Positions 54,615-64,000 of a stretch of DNA of 64,000 nt are shown here, in pieces. The stretch comes from Leifsonia poae (GTDB taxonomy: Bacteria; Actinomycetota; Actinomycetes; Actinomycetales; Microbacteriaceae). Where the stretch lies: NCBI RefSeq assembly GCF_027921845.1, contig NZ_BSEN01000001.1:172948-236947 (forward strand). Reading direction: 5' to 3'. The notes below the pieces were generated by a model. The model ran no database searches, was not told where the DNA came from, and saw only the letters and a program-made list of their open reading frames with translations. Position 1 is the stretch's first letter, and every line of letters begins with the position of its first letter. Made by a program: the position numbers and the translations under genes.

Positions 54615-56186
54615 TCAGGCGCCGTCGACCGGCGCCGCCTCGAAGCGCGCCACCAGCTCCCGCTTGAGCACCTTGCCGCTCGGCCCCAGCGGCAGCGCCT
54701 CCAGGATCTCCACGCGCCGCGGGAACTTGTAGGCGGCGACATGCTCGCGCACGAACGCGACGAGATCCTCGCCCTCGGCGGTCGCCTCGGGCATGAGCGT
54801 GACCACGGCCATGATCTCCTGGCCGTGCGCGTCGTCCGCGACACCGAACACCGCGCACATCGCGACCGACGGGTGCGTCGACAGCACCTCCTCGACCTCG
54901 CGCGGGTACACGTTGTACCCGTTGCGCACGATCATGTCCTTCTTGCGGTCGACGATCGTGATGTAGTCGTCGGCGCTCTTCGTTCCGAGGTCGCCCGTGC
55001 GGAACCAGCCGTCGACCACGGCCTCGGCGTTGGCCGCCGGAAGGTTCAGGTAGCCCTTCATCAGGTTATGCCCGCGCACAACGATCTCGCCCAGTTCGCC
55101 GCGCGGCATCAGCTGGATGCGGTCGTCGATCTCGGCGTCGGCGATCTCCACGTCTACACCCCAGATGGGCGTGCCGACGGTGCCGACCCTGGTCGGCACC
55201 CCGCGGTGGTTGAACGAGGCGACCGGCGACGTCTCGGTCAGCCCGTAGCCCTCGTGCACGTCGATGCCGTAGACCTCTTTCATCCGCTCGATCACCGCGA
55301 CCGGGATGGCGGCGCCGCCCGACATCCCGTACCGCAGCGGCGGCCGCTCCGGATTCGACTTGGCCGCCTCCAGCAGGGCGATGTACATGGTGGGCACGCC
55401 GGTCATGACCGTGCACGCATTGGCGTTGAGCAGGGCGAGCGCCGTCGCGCCGTCGAACTTCGGCACCAGCACGATCGTGGCCCCGACCCGGAACCCGAGG
55501 TTCATCACGCAGGTCTGGCCGAAGGTGTGGAACAGCGGCAGGCAGCCCAGGATGCGGTCGTCGGCCGTGACATCGAGGGCATCGGCCGCGAGCGTGTTCA
55601 CCTGTTCGACGAGCGAGAAGTGGCAGCCCTCTGCACCCTTGGGCTTGCCGGTCGTTCCGCTCGTGTACAGGATCGTGGCCGTGTCGAACGGATCGCGCGG
55701 AACGTACGCGTCGATCGGCTGCGCGGCCGCGGCCTCGTCTTCGAGGCGGGCGAACGGCAGGGACGAGGTCAGCTCGTCCGGCACCAGCACCGAGACCGTC
55801 TCGAGGCCGGCCAGCGCCGCGCCCTTCGCGCCCTCCCCGAGCAGCGGCGCCGCGCAGATCAACAGCTTCGCTCCGCTGTCCCGAAGCACGTAGTCGATCT
55901 CCTCCGCCTTCAGCAACGCGTGCACCGGCACCACGATGCCGCCGAGGGCGAGCACGGCGTAGTACGCCCGCGGAAAGTCGGGGACGTTCGGCAGCAGCAG
56001 CGCGACGGGGTCGCCCTCGCCGAGCCCTCGCGCCCGTAGTGCGCCTGCGTAGCGCCTGGTCTGCTCCCAGAGCTCGCCGTAGCGGATCTGCTGCTCCCCG
56101 AAGATCAGCGCGACATTGTCGGGCATCCGGTGGGCGGTCTCTGCGAGGATGCTCGCGACCGACATCGTGGCGTAACCATGACTCAT
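54615..56186 (-). CDS. Long-chain fatty acid CoA ligase (AMP-forming)
   Basis: 523 residues. The P-loop motif is TILYTSGTTGKPKGAEG near 170-186, then GYGLTETSPVASF near 310 and GWFRTGDLGTKSADDYITIV near 398. The hinge/catalytic region is RKKDMIVRNGYNVYPREVEE near 423, and the acyl-transfer lysine is in GPSGKVLKREL near the end. It activates fatty acids with ATP and CoA. ATG 56186 is chosen for the GGGAG just upstream. Confidence 0.94.
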   Translation of the reverse strand: MSHGYATMSVASILAETAHRMPDNVALIFGEQQIRYGELWEQTRRYAGALRARGLGEGDPVALLLPNVPDFPRAYYAVLALGGIVVPVHALLKAEEIDYVLRDSGAKLLICAAPLLGEGAKGAALAGLETVSVLVPDELTSSLPFARLEDEAAAAQPIDAYVPRDPFDTATILYTSGTTGKPKGAEGCHFSLVEQVNTLAADALDVTADDRILGCLPLFHTFGQTCVMNLGFRVGATIVLVPKFDGATALALLNANACTVMTGVPTMYIALLEAAKSNPERPPLRYGMSGGAAIPVAVIERMKEVYGIDVHEGYGLTETSPVASFNHRGVPTRVGTVGTPIWGVDVEIADAEIDDRIQLMPRGELGEIVVRGHNLMKGYLNLPAANAEAVVDGWFRTGDLGTKSADDYITIVDRKKDMIVRNGYNVYPREVEEVLSTHPSVAMCAVFGVADDAHGQEIMAVVTLMPEATAEGEDLVAFVREHVAAYKFPRRVEILEALPLGPSGKVLKRELVARFEAAPVDGA

Positions 56187-56329
56187 GGGGTGCTCCCTGT
56201 CTCCATCGACACTGTGCCCAGTCAACACCGCAACGCTGCGGGTTGACTGCAACCTACGGCACGGCGGTCCCCGAGGCAACGCCCCCGTACGCGCGCGTGA
56301 CGGGCAGCGCGTCGTAGGATGGAAGGCTC

Positions 56330-59300
56330 ATGTCTTCCGCCGTCTCCCCCGCCCGCCTCCACTTCCCGCCCGAGCTGCCGGTCAGCCAGAAGCGGGAGGA
56401 CATCGCGCGCGCCATCCGGGAGAACCAGGTCGTGATCGTCGCCGGTGCGACCGGATCGGGCAAGACCACCCAGCTGCCCAAGATCGCGCTCGAACTCGGG
56501 CGCGAGAGCATCGGCCACACCCAGCCGCGGAGGCTCGCGGCGCGAACCATCGCCGAGCGCATCGCGGAGGAGCTCGGCGAGGACGTCGGCGGCCTCGTCG
56601 GCTATCAGGTGCGCTTCACCGACCGCGTCGGGGCGAACACCCGCATCAAGCTGATGACCGACGGCATCCTGCTCAACGAGATGCACCGCGACCGGATGCT
56701 GCGCAAGTACGACACGATCATCATCGACGAGGCCCACGAGCGCAGCCTCAACATCGACTTCCTCCTCGGCTACCTCAAGCAGCTGCTCCCGAAGCGGCCG
56801 GACCTCAAGCTCATCATCACCTCGGCGACCATCGACCCGCAGAGCTTCGCCGCCCATTTCGCCTCGGCCGACGGCACTCCGGCGCCGATCGTGGAGGTCT
56901 CCGGCCGCACGTTCCCCGTCGAGATCCGCTACCGCGCCCTCGTGGCCGACGCGCTGGAAGACGACGACGTCGACGACGAGCCCGAGTCGTCGCCCGGCGC
57001 CGACCGCGACTATCTGCAGGGCATCAACGACGCCCTCGACGAGCTCGCCCGCGAATCGCAGGGCGACGTGCTCGTCTTCCTGTCGGGCGAGAACGAGATC
57101 CGGGATGCCGCCGACGCCATCCGGGGCCGCAACCTGCCGGGCACGGAGGTGCTCCCGCTGTACGGCCGGCTGTCGAGCGCGGAGCAGCACCGGGTCTTCC
57201 AGCCGTCGACGATGCCGGGCATCCGGCGCCGGGTCGTGCTCGCCACGAACGTGGCTGAGACGAGCCTCACGGTTCCCGGCATCAAATACGTCATCGACGC
57301 CGGCACGGCGCGCATCTCGCGCTACAGCGTGCGGGCCAAGGTGCAGCGGCTGCCGATCGAGGCGATCTCGCAGGCGAGCGCGAACCAGCGGTCCGGCCGC
57401 TCCGGACGCACCAGCGATGGGATCGCCATCCGGCTGTACTCCGAGGAGGACTTCGAGAAGCGGCCGGAGTACACCGAGCCGGAGATCCTGCGCACCAACC
57501 TGGCGGCGGTCATCCTGCAGATGATCTCCCTCGGGCTCGGCGACATCGCCGCGTTCCCGTTCCTGACGCCGCCCGACTCGCGCGGCATCAAAGACGGCCT
57601 CGACCTCCTCAGCGAGCTGAACGCGATCACCCGCGGCGCCGACGGCGCGAACGCCCTGACGAAGATCGGCCGTCAGCTTGCCCAGCTCCCCATCGACCCG
57701 CGGTTCGCGCGCATGGTCGTCGAGTCGAAACGGCACGGCACGTCGCGCGAGGTGATGGCGATCGTGGCGGGGCTGACGATCCAGGATCCGCGCGAGCGTC
57801 CGGTCGAACGACGGGGGACGGCCGACGAGCTGCACGCGCGGTTCGCCGACCCGACCAGCGACTTCCTGACCCTGCTCAATCTGTGGAACTACCTCGAGGA
57901 GAAGCAGAAGGAGCTCTCGTCGAGTGCCTTCCGCCGCCTCTGCAAGAACGAGTTCCTCAATTTCCTGCGCGTGCGCGAGTGGCAGGACGTCTACCGGCAG
58001 CTGCGACAGCTGGCGAAGCCCCTGGGACTCACGATGGGCGAGGCCTCGGTGAATCCGGACGGCATCCACAAGTCGCTGCTGGCCGGGCTGCTCTCGCACA
58101 TCGGCCTCAAGGATGCGACCGCCTCCGGCAACAAGGGCGGCGCCCGCGGGCGCGCCTCGGCGGAGTACCTCGGCGCGCGGCAGACCCGCTTCGTGATCTT
58201 CCCGGGCTCGACCCTCGCCAAGAAGCAGCCCGACGCGGTCATGAGCGCGGAGCTCGTGGAGACCAGCCGGCTGTTCGCCCGGATGAACGCGGCGATCGAC
58301 CCCGCGTGGGCGGAGCCGATCGCCGGCGACCTCTGCAAACGCACCTACAGCGAGCCGCACTGGGAGAAGAAGCAGGGCGCCGTGGTCGCGTACGAACGCG
58401 TCACGCTCTACGGGGTGCCGATCATCCCGCGTCGCCGGGTGCAGTACGCGCGGATCGACCAGGAGCTCGCTCGCGAACTCTTCATCCGGCACGCCCTCGT
58501 CGAGGGGGAATGGGACTCGCCGCAGGCGTTCGACCGCGCCAACAAGAAGCTGCGCGCACGGTTGCGCGAACTCGAGGAGCGCACCCGCCGCCGCGACATC
58601 CTGAACGACGACGAGGCCGTGTTCGAGTTCTACGATCGCCGCATCCCTGCCGACGTCGTGTCGACCAGGAGCTTCGAGGGCTGGTGGCGGAAGGCCAAGA
58701 ACGAGACGCCCGACCTGCTGACGATGACCGAGGAGGCCCTGCTCGACGCCGAGTCGGCCCCGGTCGACGACGACGCCTTCCCCCCGGTCTGGCGCCAGGG
58801 CGATCAGCAGCTGACGCTGCGCTACCGTTTCGAGCCGGGCGCCGAGGACGACGGCGTGACGGTGCAAGTGCCGCTGCCCCTCCTCGCCGGTCTGCTGCCC
58901 GACGGCTTCGACTGGCAGGTGCCCGGGCTGCGGCACGAGCTGGTGACGGCGATGATCAAGTCACTGCCGAAGGCGATCCGGCGTCTCGTCGTGCCCGCCG
59001 CCGACTGGGCGGCCCGGCTGCTCGGCGAGCTGCAGGGCACGGCCGGGATGCGCGCCCACACCGGTGAGCGACCGGCGGCGAGTCTCGCGGAGACACTGGC
59101 GGCGGTCATCAACCGGCTGACCAGCTCCCGGGTGACCGCGGACGACTTCGGCCTCGACCGCATCCCGGCGCACCTGCGCCCGACCTTCCAGGTGATCGGC
59201 GAGCGCGGCCGGCCGGTCGCCTCCGGCAAAGACCTCGGCGAGCTGCAGGAGCGGCTGCGGTCGCGCGCCCGCGACTCGGTGGCCCGCGTCGCGGAGGCCC

Positions 59301-60196
59301 GCACTCCGAACGCGATCGAGCGGGCGGGGATCACGACCTGGGACTTCGACGAGCTCCCTCGCCACCTGGACACCGAGCAGAAGGGCCCAGGCGGCTCGAC
59401 CAACGTGATCCGCGCGTACCCGGCGCTCGTCGACGACGGCTCGAGCGCGAGCATCCGGTTGATGAGCACCCCGGCCGACCAGGCGGCTGCGATGCCGGGC
59501 GGCGTGCGCCGGCTGCTGCTCGCGTCGATCCCGTCGCCGGTCGCCTACGTGCAGCAGCACCTCACCTCGAACGAGAAGCTCACGCTCGCGGCCAGCCCGT
59601 ACCCGAACACCAAGGCGCTGTTCGACGACGCCCTGATGGCCGTGATCGACAGCGTTCTGTACCGCATGAAGCCCGACGGCCAGCTGTTCATGCGGGCCGA
59701 GTTCGAGGCGGTGCGCGACCGCGTCTCCGGCATCGTGATGGACTCGATGTTCGAGACTGTCGCGCTCATCTCGCGCATCCTGACCGCGTCGCGCGCCGCC
59801 GAGAAGGCGATCGGCGGCGCGACCTCCCTGGTGTTCCTCTCCGCACTCAACGACGCCAAGGGCCAGCTTGCCGGGCTGGTGTACCCCGGCTTCGTGTCGG
59901 CGACCGGGCTCGAGCAGCTTCGGCACCTCCCCCGCTACCTGAACGGCATCACGCAGCGCATCGCCGCCCTGCCGGTGAACCCCGGGCGCGACCGTGCGTG
60001 GCAGAACCAGGTGGAGACGGCGATGGCGCTCTACACCGACGCCGGCGGCCGCATCCCGCTCGACCCGGCCGCACCCGAAGCGATCGTGCACGCGCGCTGG
60101 ATGCTCGAGGAGTTCCGGATCAGCCTGTTCGCGCAGTCGCTGGGCACGGCCGAGACGGTCTCGCTGCAGCGCATCCGGAAGGTGCTCGGGGGCTAG
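56330..60196 (+). CDS. hrpA: ATP-dependent RNA helicase HrpA (DEAH family)
   Basis: 1288 residues, full length. Motif I GATGSGKTT at 39-47, DEAH at 133-136, motif III SAT near 165 and motif VI NQRSGRSGR near 349. HA2, OB-fold and the long C-terminal DUF3418-type domain follow. HrpA unwinds RNA and has a role in mRNA processing and ribosome rescue in other bacteria. Its stop and that of the convergent PmoA-like gene share CTAG at 60193-60196. TAGGAT (56315-56320) and GGAAGG stand upstream of the ATG. Confidence 0.96.
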   Translation: MSSAVSPARLHFPPELPVSQKREDIARAIRENQVVIVAGATGSGKTTQLPKIALELGRESIGHTQPRRLAARTIAERIAEELGEDVGGLVGYQVRFTDRVGANTRIKLMTDGILLNEMHRDRMLRKYDTIIIDEAHERSLNIDFLLGYLKQLLPKRPDLKLIITSATIDPQSFAAHFASADGTPAPIVEVSGRTFPVEIRYRALVADALEDDDVDDEPESSPGADRDYLQGINDALDELARESQGDVLVFLSGENEIRDAADAIRGRNLPGTEVLPLYGRLSSAEQHRVFQPSTMPGIRRRVVLATNVAETSLTVPGIKYVIDAGTARISRYSVRAKVQRLPIEAISQASANQRSGRSGRTSDGIAIRLYSEEDFEKRPEYTEPEILRTNLAAVILQMISLGLGDIAAFPFLTPPDSRGIKDGLDLLSELNAITRGADGANALTKIGRQLAQLPIDPRFARMVVESKRHGTSREVMAIVAGLTIQDPRERPVERRGTADELHARFADPTSDFLTLLNLWNYLEEKQKELSSSAFRRLCKNEFLNFLRVREWQDVYRQLRQLAKPLGLTMGEASVNPDGIHKSLLAGLLSHIGLKDATASGNKGGARGRASAEYLGARQTRFVIFPGSTLAKKQPDAVMSAELVETSRLFARMNAAIDPAWAEPIAGDLCKRTYSEPHWEKKQGAVVAYERVTLYGVPIIPRRRVQYARIDQELARELFIRHALVEGEWDSPQAFDRANKKLRARLRELEERTRRRDILNDDEAVFEFYDRRIPADVVSTRSFEGWWRKAKNETPDLLTMTEEALLDAESAPVDDDAFPPVWRQGDQQLTLRYRFEPGAEDDGVTVQVPLPLLAGLLPDGFDWQVPGLRHELVTAMIKSLPKAIRRLVVPAADWAARLLGELQGTAGMRAHTGERPAASLAETLAAVINRLTSSRVTADDFGLDRIPAHLRPTFQVIGERGRPVASGKDLGELQERLRSRARDSVARVAEARTPNAIERAGITTWDFDELPRHLDTEQKGPGGSTNVIRAYPALVDDGSSASIRLMSTPADQAAAMPGGVRRLLLASIPSPVAYVQQHLTSNEKLTLAASPYPNTKALFDDALMAVIDSVLYRMKPDGQLFMRAEFEAVRDRVSGIVMDSMFETVALISRILTASRAAEKAIGGATSLVFLSALNDAKGQLAGLVYPGFVSATGLEQLRHLPRYLNGITQRIAALPVNPGRDRAWQNQVETAMALYTDAGGRIPLDPAAPEAIVHARWMLEEFRISLFAQSLGTAETVSLQRIRKVLGG

Positions 60197-61056
60197 GGAC
60201 CGGACGCGGCGAGCACCCGGTCGATCTCGTCGTCATCCGGCTCGCCGTCGACGGCGAACAGGCGCACGGCCAGCTCCAGTTCCTCGCCGGGTCCGAGCGC
60301 GACCTCGCGCGCGAAGAACGGCGCGGGACCGAATCCGGGGTACTCCTCGGAGCGAACGAACCAGGTCGCGTCGTGGCGGGTGCCGAGCACGACGGTCGCC
60401 GCGCCGTCGGAGCGGGTGAGGGCCAGCCAGCGCGCGGTGGCGCCGAGCAGCTCGTCGGCGGCACGGGACGATGCCCGGTCCGTCCGCGCCCTGGCACCCC
60501 GGAAGGCGGGGGCAGCGCGGAGGAACAGCCCGCCGTAGCCGGCGCCCGTCCGACCGTGAGCGGCCGGGCTGCCAAGACGCAGCGGCGTCGACGCCCGCAC
60601 ACGGGAGCTCCAGTCCAGCGTCCAGCCGCCACCGGTCCCGACCTCGGCGACGGTCAACGACCGCTCCTCCACGGCGAGCACCCCGCCATCGGCACCGAGC
60701 CAGGTCACCCGGGAGGAGAGTCCGTCGCCGAGCGGGTTCACGGTCGCGTCGTCGGTGCGCTGCGAACCGTTGTCGCCCTTTTCGAGGTACCCACCGGCGG
60801 CACGATCCCAACTGCCCCCGCCCCACAGGTTGGACCCGTTCACCGTCGGGACGGCGAGCGAGAGCCCGTGATGCCAGCGATGGTCCTCGGGCCGGAAGTC
60901 CGTGATGGCGATGCCGCCGGCGGTCAGGAGCGGGTGAAGGTACGGACGCGGGGACTCGAGACCGGCAGTCTGCGGCCGGGAGACGTAGCGCCCGACGGTG
61001 TCCGCTCCGAGCCGGAGGTCGAAGCCTTCCGCTTGCTCGACGACGGTCAGCGCCAC
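60193..61056 (-). CDS. PmoA-like protein (DUF6807 family)
   Basis: 287 residues of a beta-sandwich type protein. RPYLHPLLTAGGIAITDFRP near 37-56, DHRWHHGLSLAV near 58-69 and LWGGGSWDR match the family named after methane-oxygenase PmoA; it is unrelated to membrane methane monooxygenase and found in sugar-catabolic clusters. The role is unknown; the His-rich motif suggests a carbohydrate or metal site. The start overlaps the Gfo/Idh/MocA gene end by 10 bases. Confidence 0.85.
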   Translation of the reverse strand: MALTVVEQAEGFDLRLGADTVGRYVSRPQTAGLESPRPYLHPLLTAGGIAITDFRPEDHRWHHGLSLAVPTVNGSNLWGGGSWDRAAGGYLEKGDNGSQRTDDATVNPLGDGLSSRVTWLGADGGVLAVEERSLTVAEVGTGGGWTLDWSSRVRASTPLRLGSPAAHGRTGAGYGGLFLRAAPAFRGARARTDRASSRAADELLGATARWLALTRSDGAATVVLGTRHDATWFVRSEEYPGFGPAPFFAREVALGPGEELELAVRLFAVDGEPDDDEIDRVLAASGP

Positions 61057-62234
61057 GGCAGTCCCGGCAGTTCGGAGAACAGCGACTGCGACTCCACGAC
61101 CCGGTCGAGGGCGGACTCGACGCCCGCGAGCACCGGCCTGCGCTCCCCGCCCTCGCCGTTCCAGTCGACATGCTCGGACCCGACCAGGGCGACGGGCGCA
61201 TCCGAGACCGTCTCGATCACGCGCACGAACCCGCCGGCGCCCGACAGTGGCGACAGCAGCTCCGCGACACCGCGACGTGCGGCGATGAGGTTCTCCAGCA
61301 GGTCGACCCGCGCGTACTGCCGTTCCGTTCCGGCGATGGAGAGCCGGTCGGTCGTGTAGGACAGCACGGCGTCTCCCTCGGTGCCGCGCACGATGACGAC
61401 CGGTTCCTCCTCGCGGGGGCCGGCGAGCGTGAAGGCGCAGGTCAGTGTGCCGTCGAAGGTCAGCGCGCCGAGAGCCGACGGACGGATGCGCACGGCCGAC
61501 GTGTCGTCCGCTTCAATGGGATTCACTCGCCGGAGGTCGGTCTCTATCCGGCCGATCGCCGCAGCCGACTCCCAGCCGGCGATGCGCAGCGAGGTCATGA
61601 CCGCGTGGGCGAATGGGTTCGCCACCGCGCCGTCGGCGACGCGCTGACCGTCGAGTTGCCGACGGCCGGCCCACCGCGACCGCGTCCAGTATCCGGTGGA
61701 GCGGGTCCAAGAACCCCTGGCGCCGATCGCGACGGGGGTGCCGAGCGCGCCCGCGCCGATCTGGCGCTGGAGTTCGGTCAGTGCGAGCGATCCAAGGCTC
61801 TGGAAGCCGACCTGAACGAGGCCGCCCGTTGCTCGAACGGCGTCGTCCACGGCTGCGAGCGAGACGAGATCGGTCACCGGGGGCTTCTCGAGCAGCACGT
61901 CCGCCCCTGCGCGAAGCGCGGCGACGGCCAGTGACGCGTGGGTCTGCAGCGGCGTGGCGACGACCACGATGTCCACCGGCACGCGCCCGAGCAGCTCATC
62001 GATACTGCCGAGCCGGGGCGGCAGGCGGTCGTCGGCGATCCTGACGCCGTCGCGCACGACCGGTCCGGACTCCGGGTCGACGAGAGCGACCAGGCGCAGC
62101 AGCCCGCGATCCTGCAGTTCGAGGGCGTTCAGGATGTGCGCGGTGCCGTAACCGTGCACGCCGACCACCGCAACCCGCGGCTGGGCGACGGATCCGGCTG
62201 AAGCGGGAGGGGAATCGTGGTCGAGCCTGGTCAC
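61047..62234 (-). CDS. Gfo/Idh/MocA family NAD(P)-dependent oxidoreductase
   Basis: 395 residues. The N-terminal Rossmann motif is RVAVVGVHGYGTAH near 20-33, with VVVATPLQTHASLAVAAL and the sugar-site LLEKPPVTDL near 114-123 that holds the catalytic Lys. The C-terminal alpha/beta domain binds substrate. It probably oxidises or epimerises a sugar in this cluster. Its ATG overlaps the upstream stop by four bases. Confidence 0.92.
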   Translation of the reverse strand: MTRLDHDSPPASAGSVAQPRVAVVGVHGYGTAHILNALELQDRGLLRLVALVDPESGPVVRDGVRIADDRLPPRLGSIDELLGRVPVDIVVVATPLQTHASLAVAALRAGADVLLEKPPVTDLVSLAAVDDAVRATGGLVQVGFQSLGSLALTELQRQIGAGALGTPVAIGARGSWTRSTGYWTRSRWAGRRQLDGQRVADGAVANPFAHAVMTSLRIAGWESAAAIGRIETDLRRVNPIEADDTSAVRIRPSALGALTFDGTLTCAFTLAGPREEEPVVIVRGTEGDAVLSYTTDRLSIAGTERQYARVDLLENLIAARRGVAELLSPLSGAGGFVRVIETVSDAPVALVGSEHVDWNGEGGERRPVLAGVESALDRVVESQSLFSELPGLPWR

Positions 62235-63922
62235 GCGGCGGCTCCGCTCGTCGCGTCCCGCTCGGTGCGCAGGCGCAGCCGGAAGCGTGCGGGCGCCTGC
62301 CCGCCGATCAGCAGCCGCACGCCCGGGGCGGCGTCCGTGCCGCCGAGATACGTGTAGTCCTCCCCGGGGACGTACCCGATCGGGTTGTCCACGGGGGTCA
62401 GTCCCTCCACCTCGATGACGATCGCGTCGCCGCCGGCACGGTAGCTCGCGGTGCGGCCGATGAGAACGTAGGCGCCGTCCGATGGACGGGGACCGGGTGC
62501 ATCGAGCACGCCGCCCGGCCGGAAGGCGAGTTCGAGCGACCAGGCGAGCGGCGGTCCGCTCAGTTCGACCTCGAGGTCGACGCCGTCGGCTCGCGGATGC
62601 GCGACGACGCTCGTGGCGAGCACCACCTCGTCCACAGACCGCTCGCCGAACGACATCGACGCGGAGAACCGGCCCTCGTCGACGAGGTCGTACCCGCCAT
62701 CCGGCCGCCTGGCCTCGATCGGGAGGGGTTCGTAGTAGCCGCCGACGAGGCGCTCGCGCAGGGCGATCCCGCCGTCCTCCTGGCGGTGGAGGCCATCGGC
62801 GCGGAACGGACCGAGCCCGAAGAACGACCGGGAGAGGCGCGCGGAGTCGAGGATGGCCGCACCCGCGAACACGCGGAGGAAGGTCGGGTCGACCGCCAGC
62901 CCCGAACGGATGCGGCGGTGCCTCGGGTAGTCCGAACCACCGAAGAGCACCAGTTCCGACCGGTCTCCGCGCCGCACCGCGAGGGAGGCGGAGGCGTGCA
63001 CCACCAGCTCGTCGCGGCGCGGCGCGAGAGCCGCAGGCAGCTCCCCGCCGATGGCGGGCCGTAGGAGCAACTCGGCGAGGAGTCCCTGGTCATCGATGCC
63101 GTCGGAAGCGGCGCGGCCGGCAGCCCAGGCGAAGTCGCCGCGCCCGGTGTTCACGGCGAACTCGCGGAACGCCGCGACGTAGCGCGCGAGCGGGAAGTGC
63201 GTCCCCTGGTCCTGCCGGCGCGACGGCAGGGTCTCCACCGCGCCGTCCTGCCCGATCAGCGAAAGGGTGAGCTCCAGGTTGCGTTCGACGTCGGCGCGCA
63301 GCTCCGGGCGGTCCAGGATGTCCGCGACCGCCAGCAGCGACGGGATGCTCACGGCCGTGGCGTAGTTGGGACTGCGCTCCGAGAAGAAGCCGTCGCCGTC
63401 GATGTCGATTCCCTCAGCGAGCCATTCCTCCGCCCGGTCGACGAGCCGGCGGTCGGGGAAGGACCGGTGGATGCGCGCCAGTGCGGCCGTCAGCTCCCAG
63501 CGGTGGTTCGGCGTGTGCACGCCGCCGGCCAGCAGGGCCGGCGTCGCTCTGATGAGGATCTCGGCGAGACGCTCCCGCAGCCCGGCCGCCTCCGCCGGAG
63601 CCGCTCCGAGCAGGTGATGCACGTCGCAGACGTCGTTGATCGTGAACGCGCTGTCGGGCGGCGATTGCACATTGTCCCCGCCCTCGAAGAGTCCGGAGGC
63701 GGTCTGCAGCGCGGCCAGCCGCTCGACGAGGGCAGCCGTCCGGCCGAACACGTCGACGGGCGCACTTTCCGGTGCGGCGAGCGCCACGGACCCCAGCACC
63801 TTCGCCCGCCGCATCAGTTCGCGGTGGGCGAGCCCGTCGGTATCGGCCGCGGTCGTGGCGGCGACCTCCGCCGCCCCGCGCACGGCCGCCTCCCGCACGG
63901 ACGTCACGAATTCGTCGTCCAT
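62231..63922 (-). CDS. Heparinase II/III-like or unsaturated-sugar-processing toroid protein
   Basis: 563 residues. The N-terminal 300 form an alpha/alpha-toroid pattern (FTINDVCDVHHLLGAAP, GVHTPNHRWELTAALARIHR near 136-155, GFFSERSPNYATAVSIPSLL). A C-terminal beta-rich domain completes a layout like heparinase II/III and alginate lyases. HTPNHRWE resembles the catalytic Asn/His region of those lyases. There is no signal peptide, so it acts on imported oligosaccharide. The start overlaps the permease stop by one base. Confidence 0.75.
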   Translation of the reverse strand: MDDEFVTSVREAAVRGAAEVAATTAADTDGLAHRELMRRAKVLGSVALAAPESAPVDVFGRTAALVERLAALQTASGLFEGGDNVQSPPDSAFTINDVCDVHHLLGAAPAEAAGLRERLAEILIRATPALLAGGVHTPNHRWELTAALARIHRSFPDRRLVDRAEEWLAEGIDIDGDGFFSERSPNYATAVSIPSLLAVADILDRPELRADVERNLELTLSLIGQDGAVETLPSRRQDQGTHFPLARYVAAFREFAVNTGRGDFAWAAGRAASDGIDDQGLLAELLLRPAIGGELPAALAPRRDELVVHASASLAVRRGDRSELVLFGGSDYPRHRRIRSGLAVDPTFLRVFAGAAILDSARLSRSFFGLGPFRADGLHRQEDGGIALRERLVGGYYEPLPIEARRPDGGYDLVDEGRFSASMSFGERSVDEVVLATSVVAHPRADGVDLEVELSGPPLAWSLELAFRPGGVLDAPGPRPSDGAYVLIGRTASYRAGGDAIVIEVEGLTPVDNPIGYVPGEDYTYLGGTDAAPGVRLLIGGQAPARFRLRLRTERDATSGAAA

Positions 63923-64000
63923 CAGTCCTTCAATCCCGCGTTGATGTTGACGTTCATCACGTACTTCTGGAACACCAAGTACAGCAGAATGAGCGGCACG
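63922..64000 (-). CDS. ABC sugar transporter permease (MalG type), C-terminal fragment
   Basis: Only the last 25 residues lie in the window. VPLILLYLVFQKYVMNVNIN followed by AGLKD is the usual C-terminus of CUT1 MalG-like permeases. It shows that the cluster at 60.2-64 kb is a carbohydrate-import operon extending to the right. Its TGA overlaps the ATG of the toroid gene. Confidence 0.8.
   Translation of the reverse strand, partial: VPLILLYLVFQKYVMNVNINAGLKD

Noticed and set aside
56222-58936. A 904-codon minus-strand frame antisense to hrpA
   Set aside because: HrpA helicase motifs occupy the plus strand; the antisense frame has no domain and the biased composition expected of a shadow.

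Overview
The window is a contiguous piece of chromosome from a very GC-rich actinobacterium, most likely a member of Microbacteriaceae. The reasons are the strong G/C bias at third codon positions, many GTG starts, a DUF222/HNH gene, a PMT-type mannosyltransferase, an AfsR-like BTAD regulator and a SugE gene behind a guanidine-III type leader. The genus (Leifsonia-like) is inference. I saw no rRNA, tRNA, CRISPR array, prophage or insertion sequence.

Layout. 1-9 kb: start of metG (cut by the left edge), a frameshifted DUF222/HNH endonuclease, a tandem-repeat intergenic region, rsmI, a protein mannosyltransferase, a kumamolisin-type S53 peptidase, a YeiH-type transporter and sugE with its riboswitch. 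8.7-19.5 kb: metY and a CoA-binding protein, a methyltransferase, a 1084-residue BTAD/NB-ARC regulator, a drug-type ABC exporter followed by two PH-domain membrane proteins, and a ClpN/HTH pair under an apparently self-repressed leaderless promoter. 19.6-33.2 kb: sdaA, a rhodanese, a glutathione peroxidase, a DksA/TraR protein, a giant LuxR regulator, an MFS exporter, an aldo/keto reductase, a phosphoesterase, a methyltransferase, acylphosphatase and an aminotransferase-IV protein.

33.2-46.0 kb is the most interesting region: eleven minus-strand genes, mostly with overlapping or abutting stop and start codons. In transcription order they are a LacI repressor with its operator, two sugar ABC permeases, a lipoprotein binding protein, two different ADP-ribosylglycohydrolases, ribokinase, a TIM-barrel protein fused to a cysteine-free FGE-like domain, a class III CoA-transferase, a CitE-type lyase and an esterase. 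My reading is uptake and breakdown of a ribosyl (or similar glycosyl) conjugate: the sugar goes to the ribokinase and the other half to the CoA-transferase/lyase pair. The substrate is unknown.

46.0-60.2 kb: a divergent XRE/methionine-aminopeptidase pair with three phased repeats between them, a DUF255 thioredoxin protein, a fatty acid desaturase, a flavin monooxygenase with its FMN reductase, an aldo/keto reductase, an acyl-CoA ligase and an HrpA helicase. 60.2-64 kb: part of a second carbohydrate cluster (PmoA-like, Gfo/Idh/MocA, heparinase-like toroid protein, end of a MalG-type permease) that continues past the right edge.

A window-wide signal is the start-site layout: about sixteen genes have TANNNT followed by exactly 6 or 7 bases and then ATG or GTG, the signature of leaderless transcripts. 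I used it to choose several starts.
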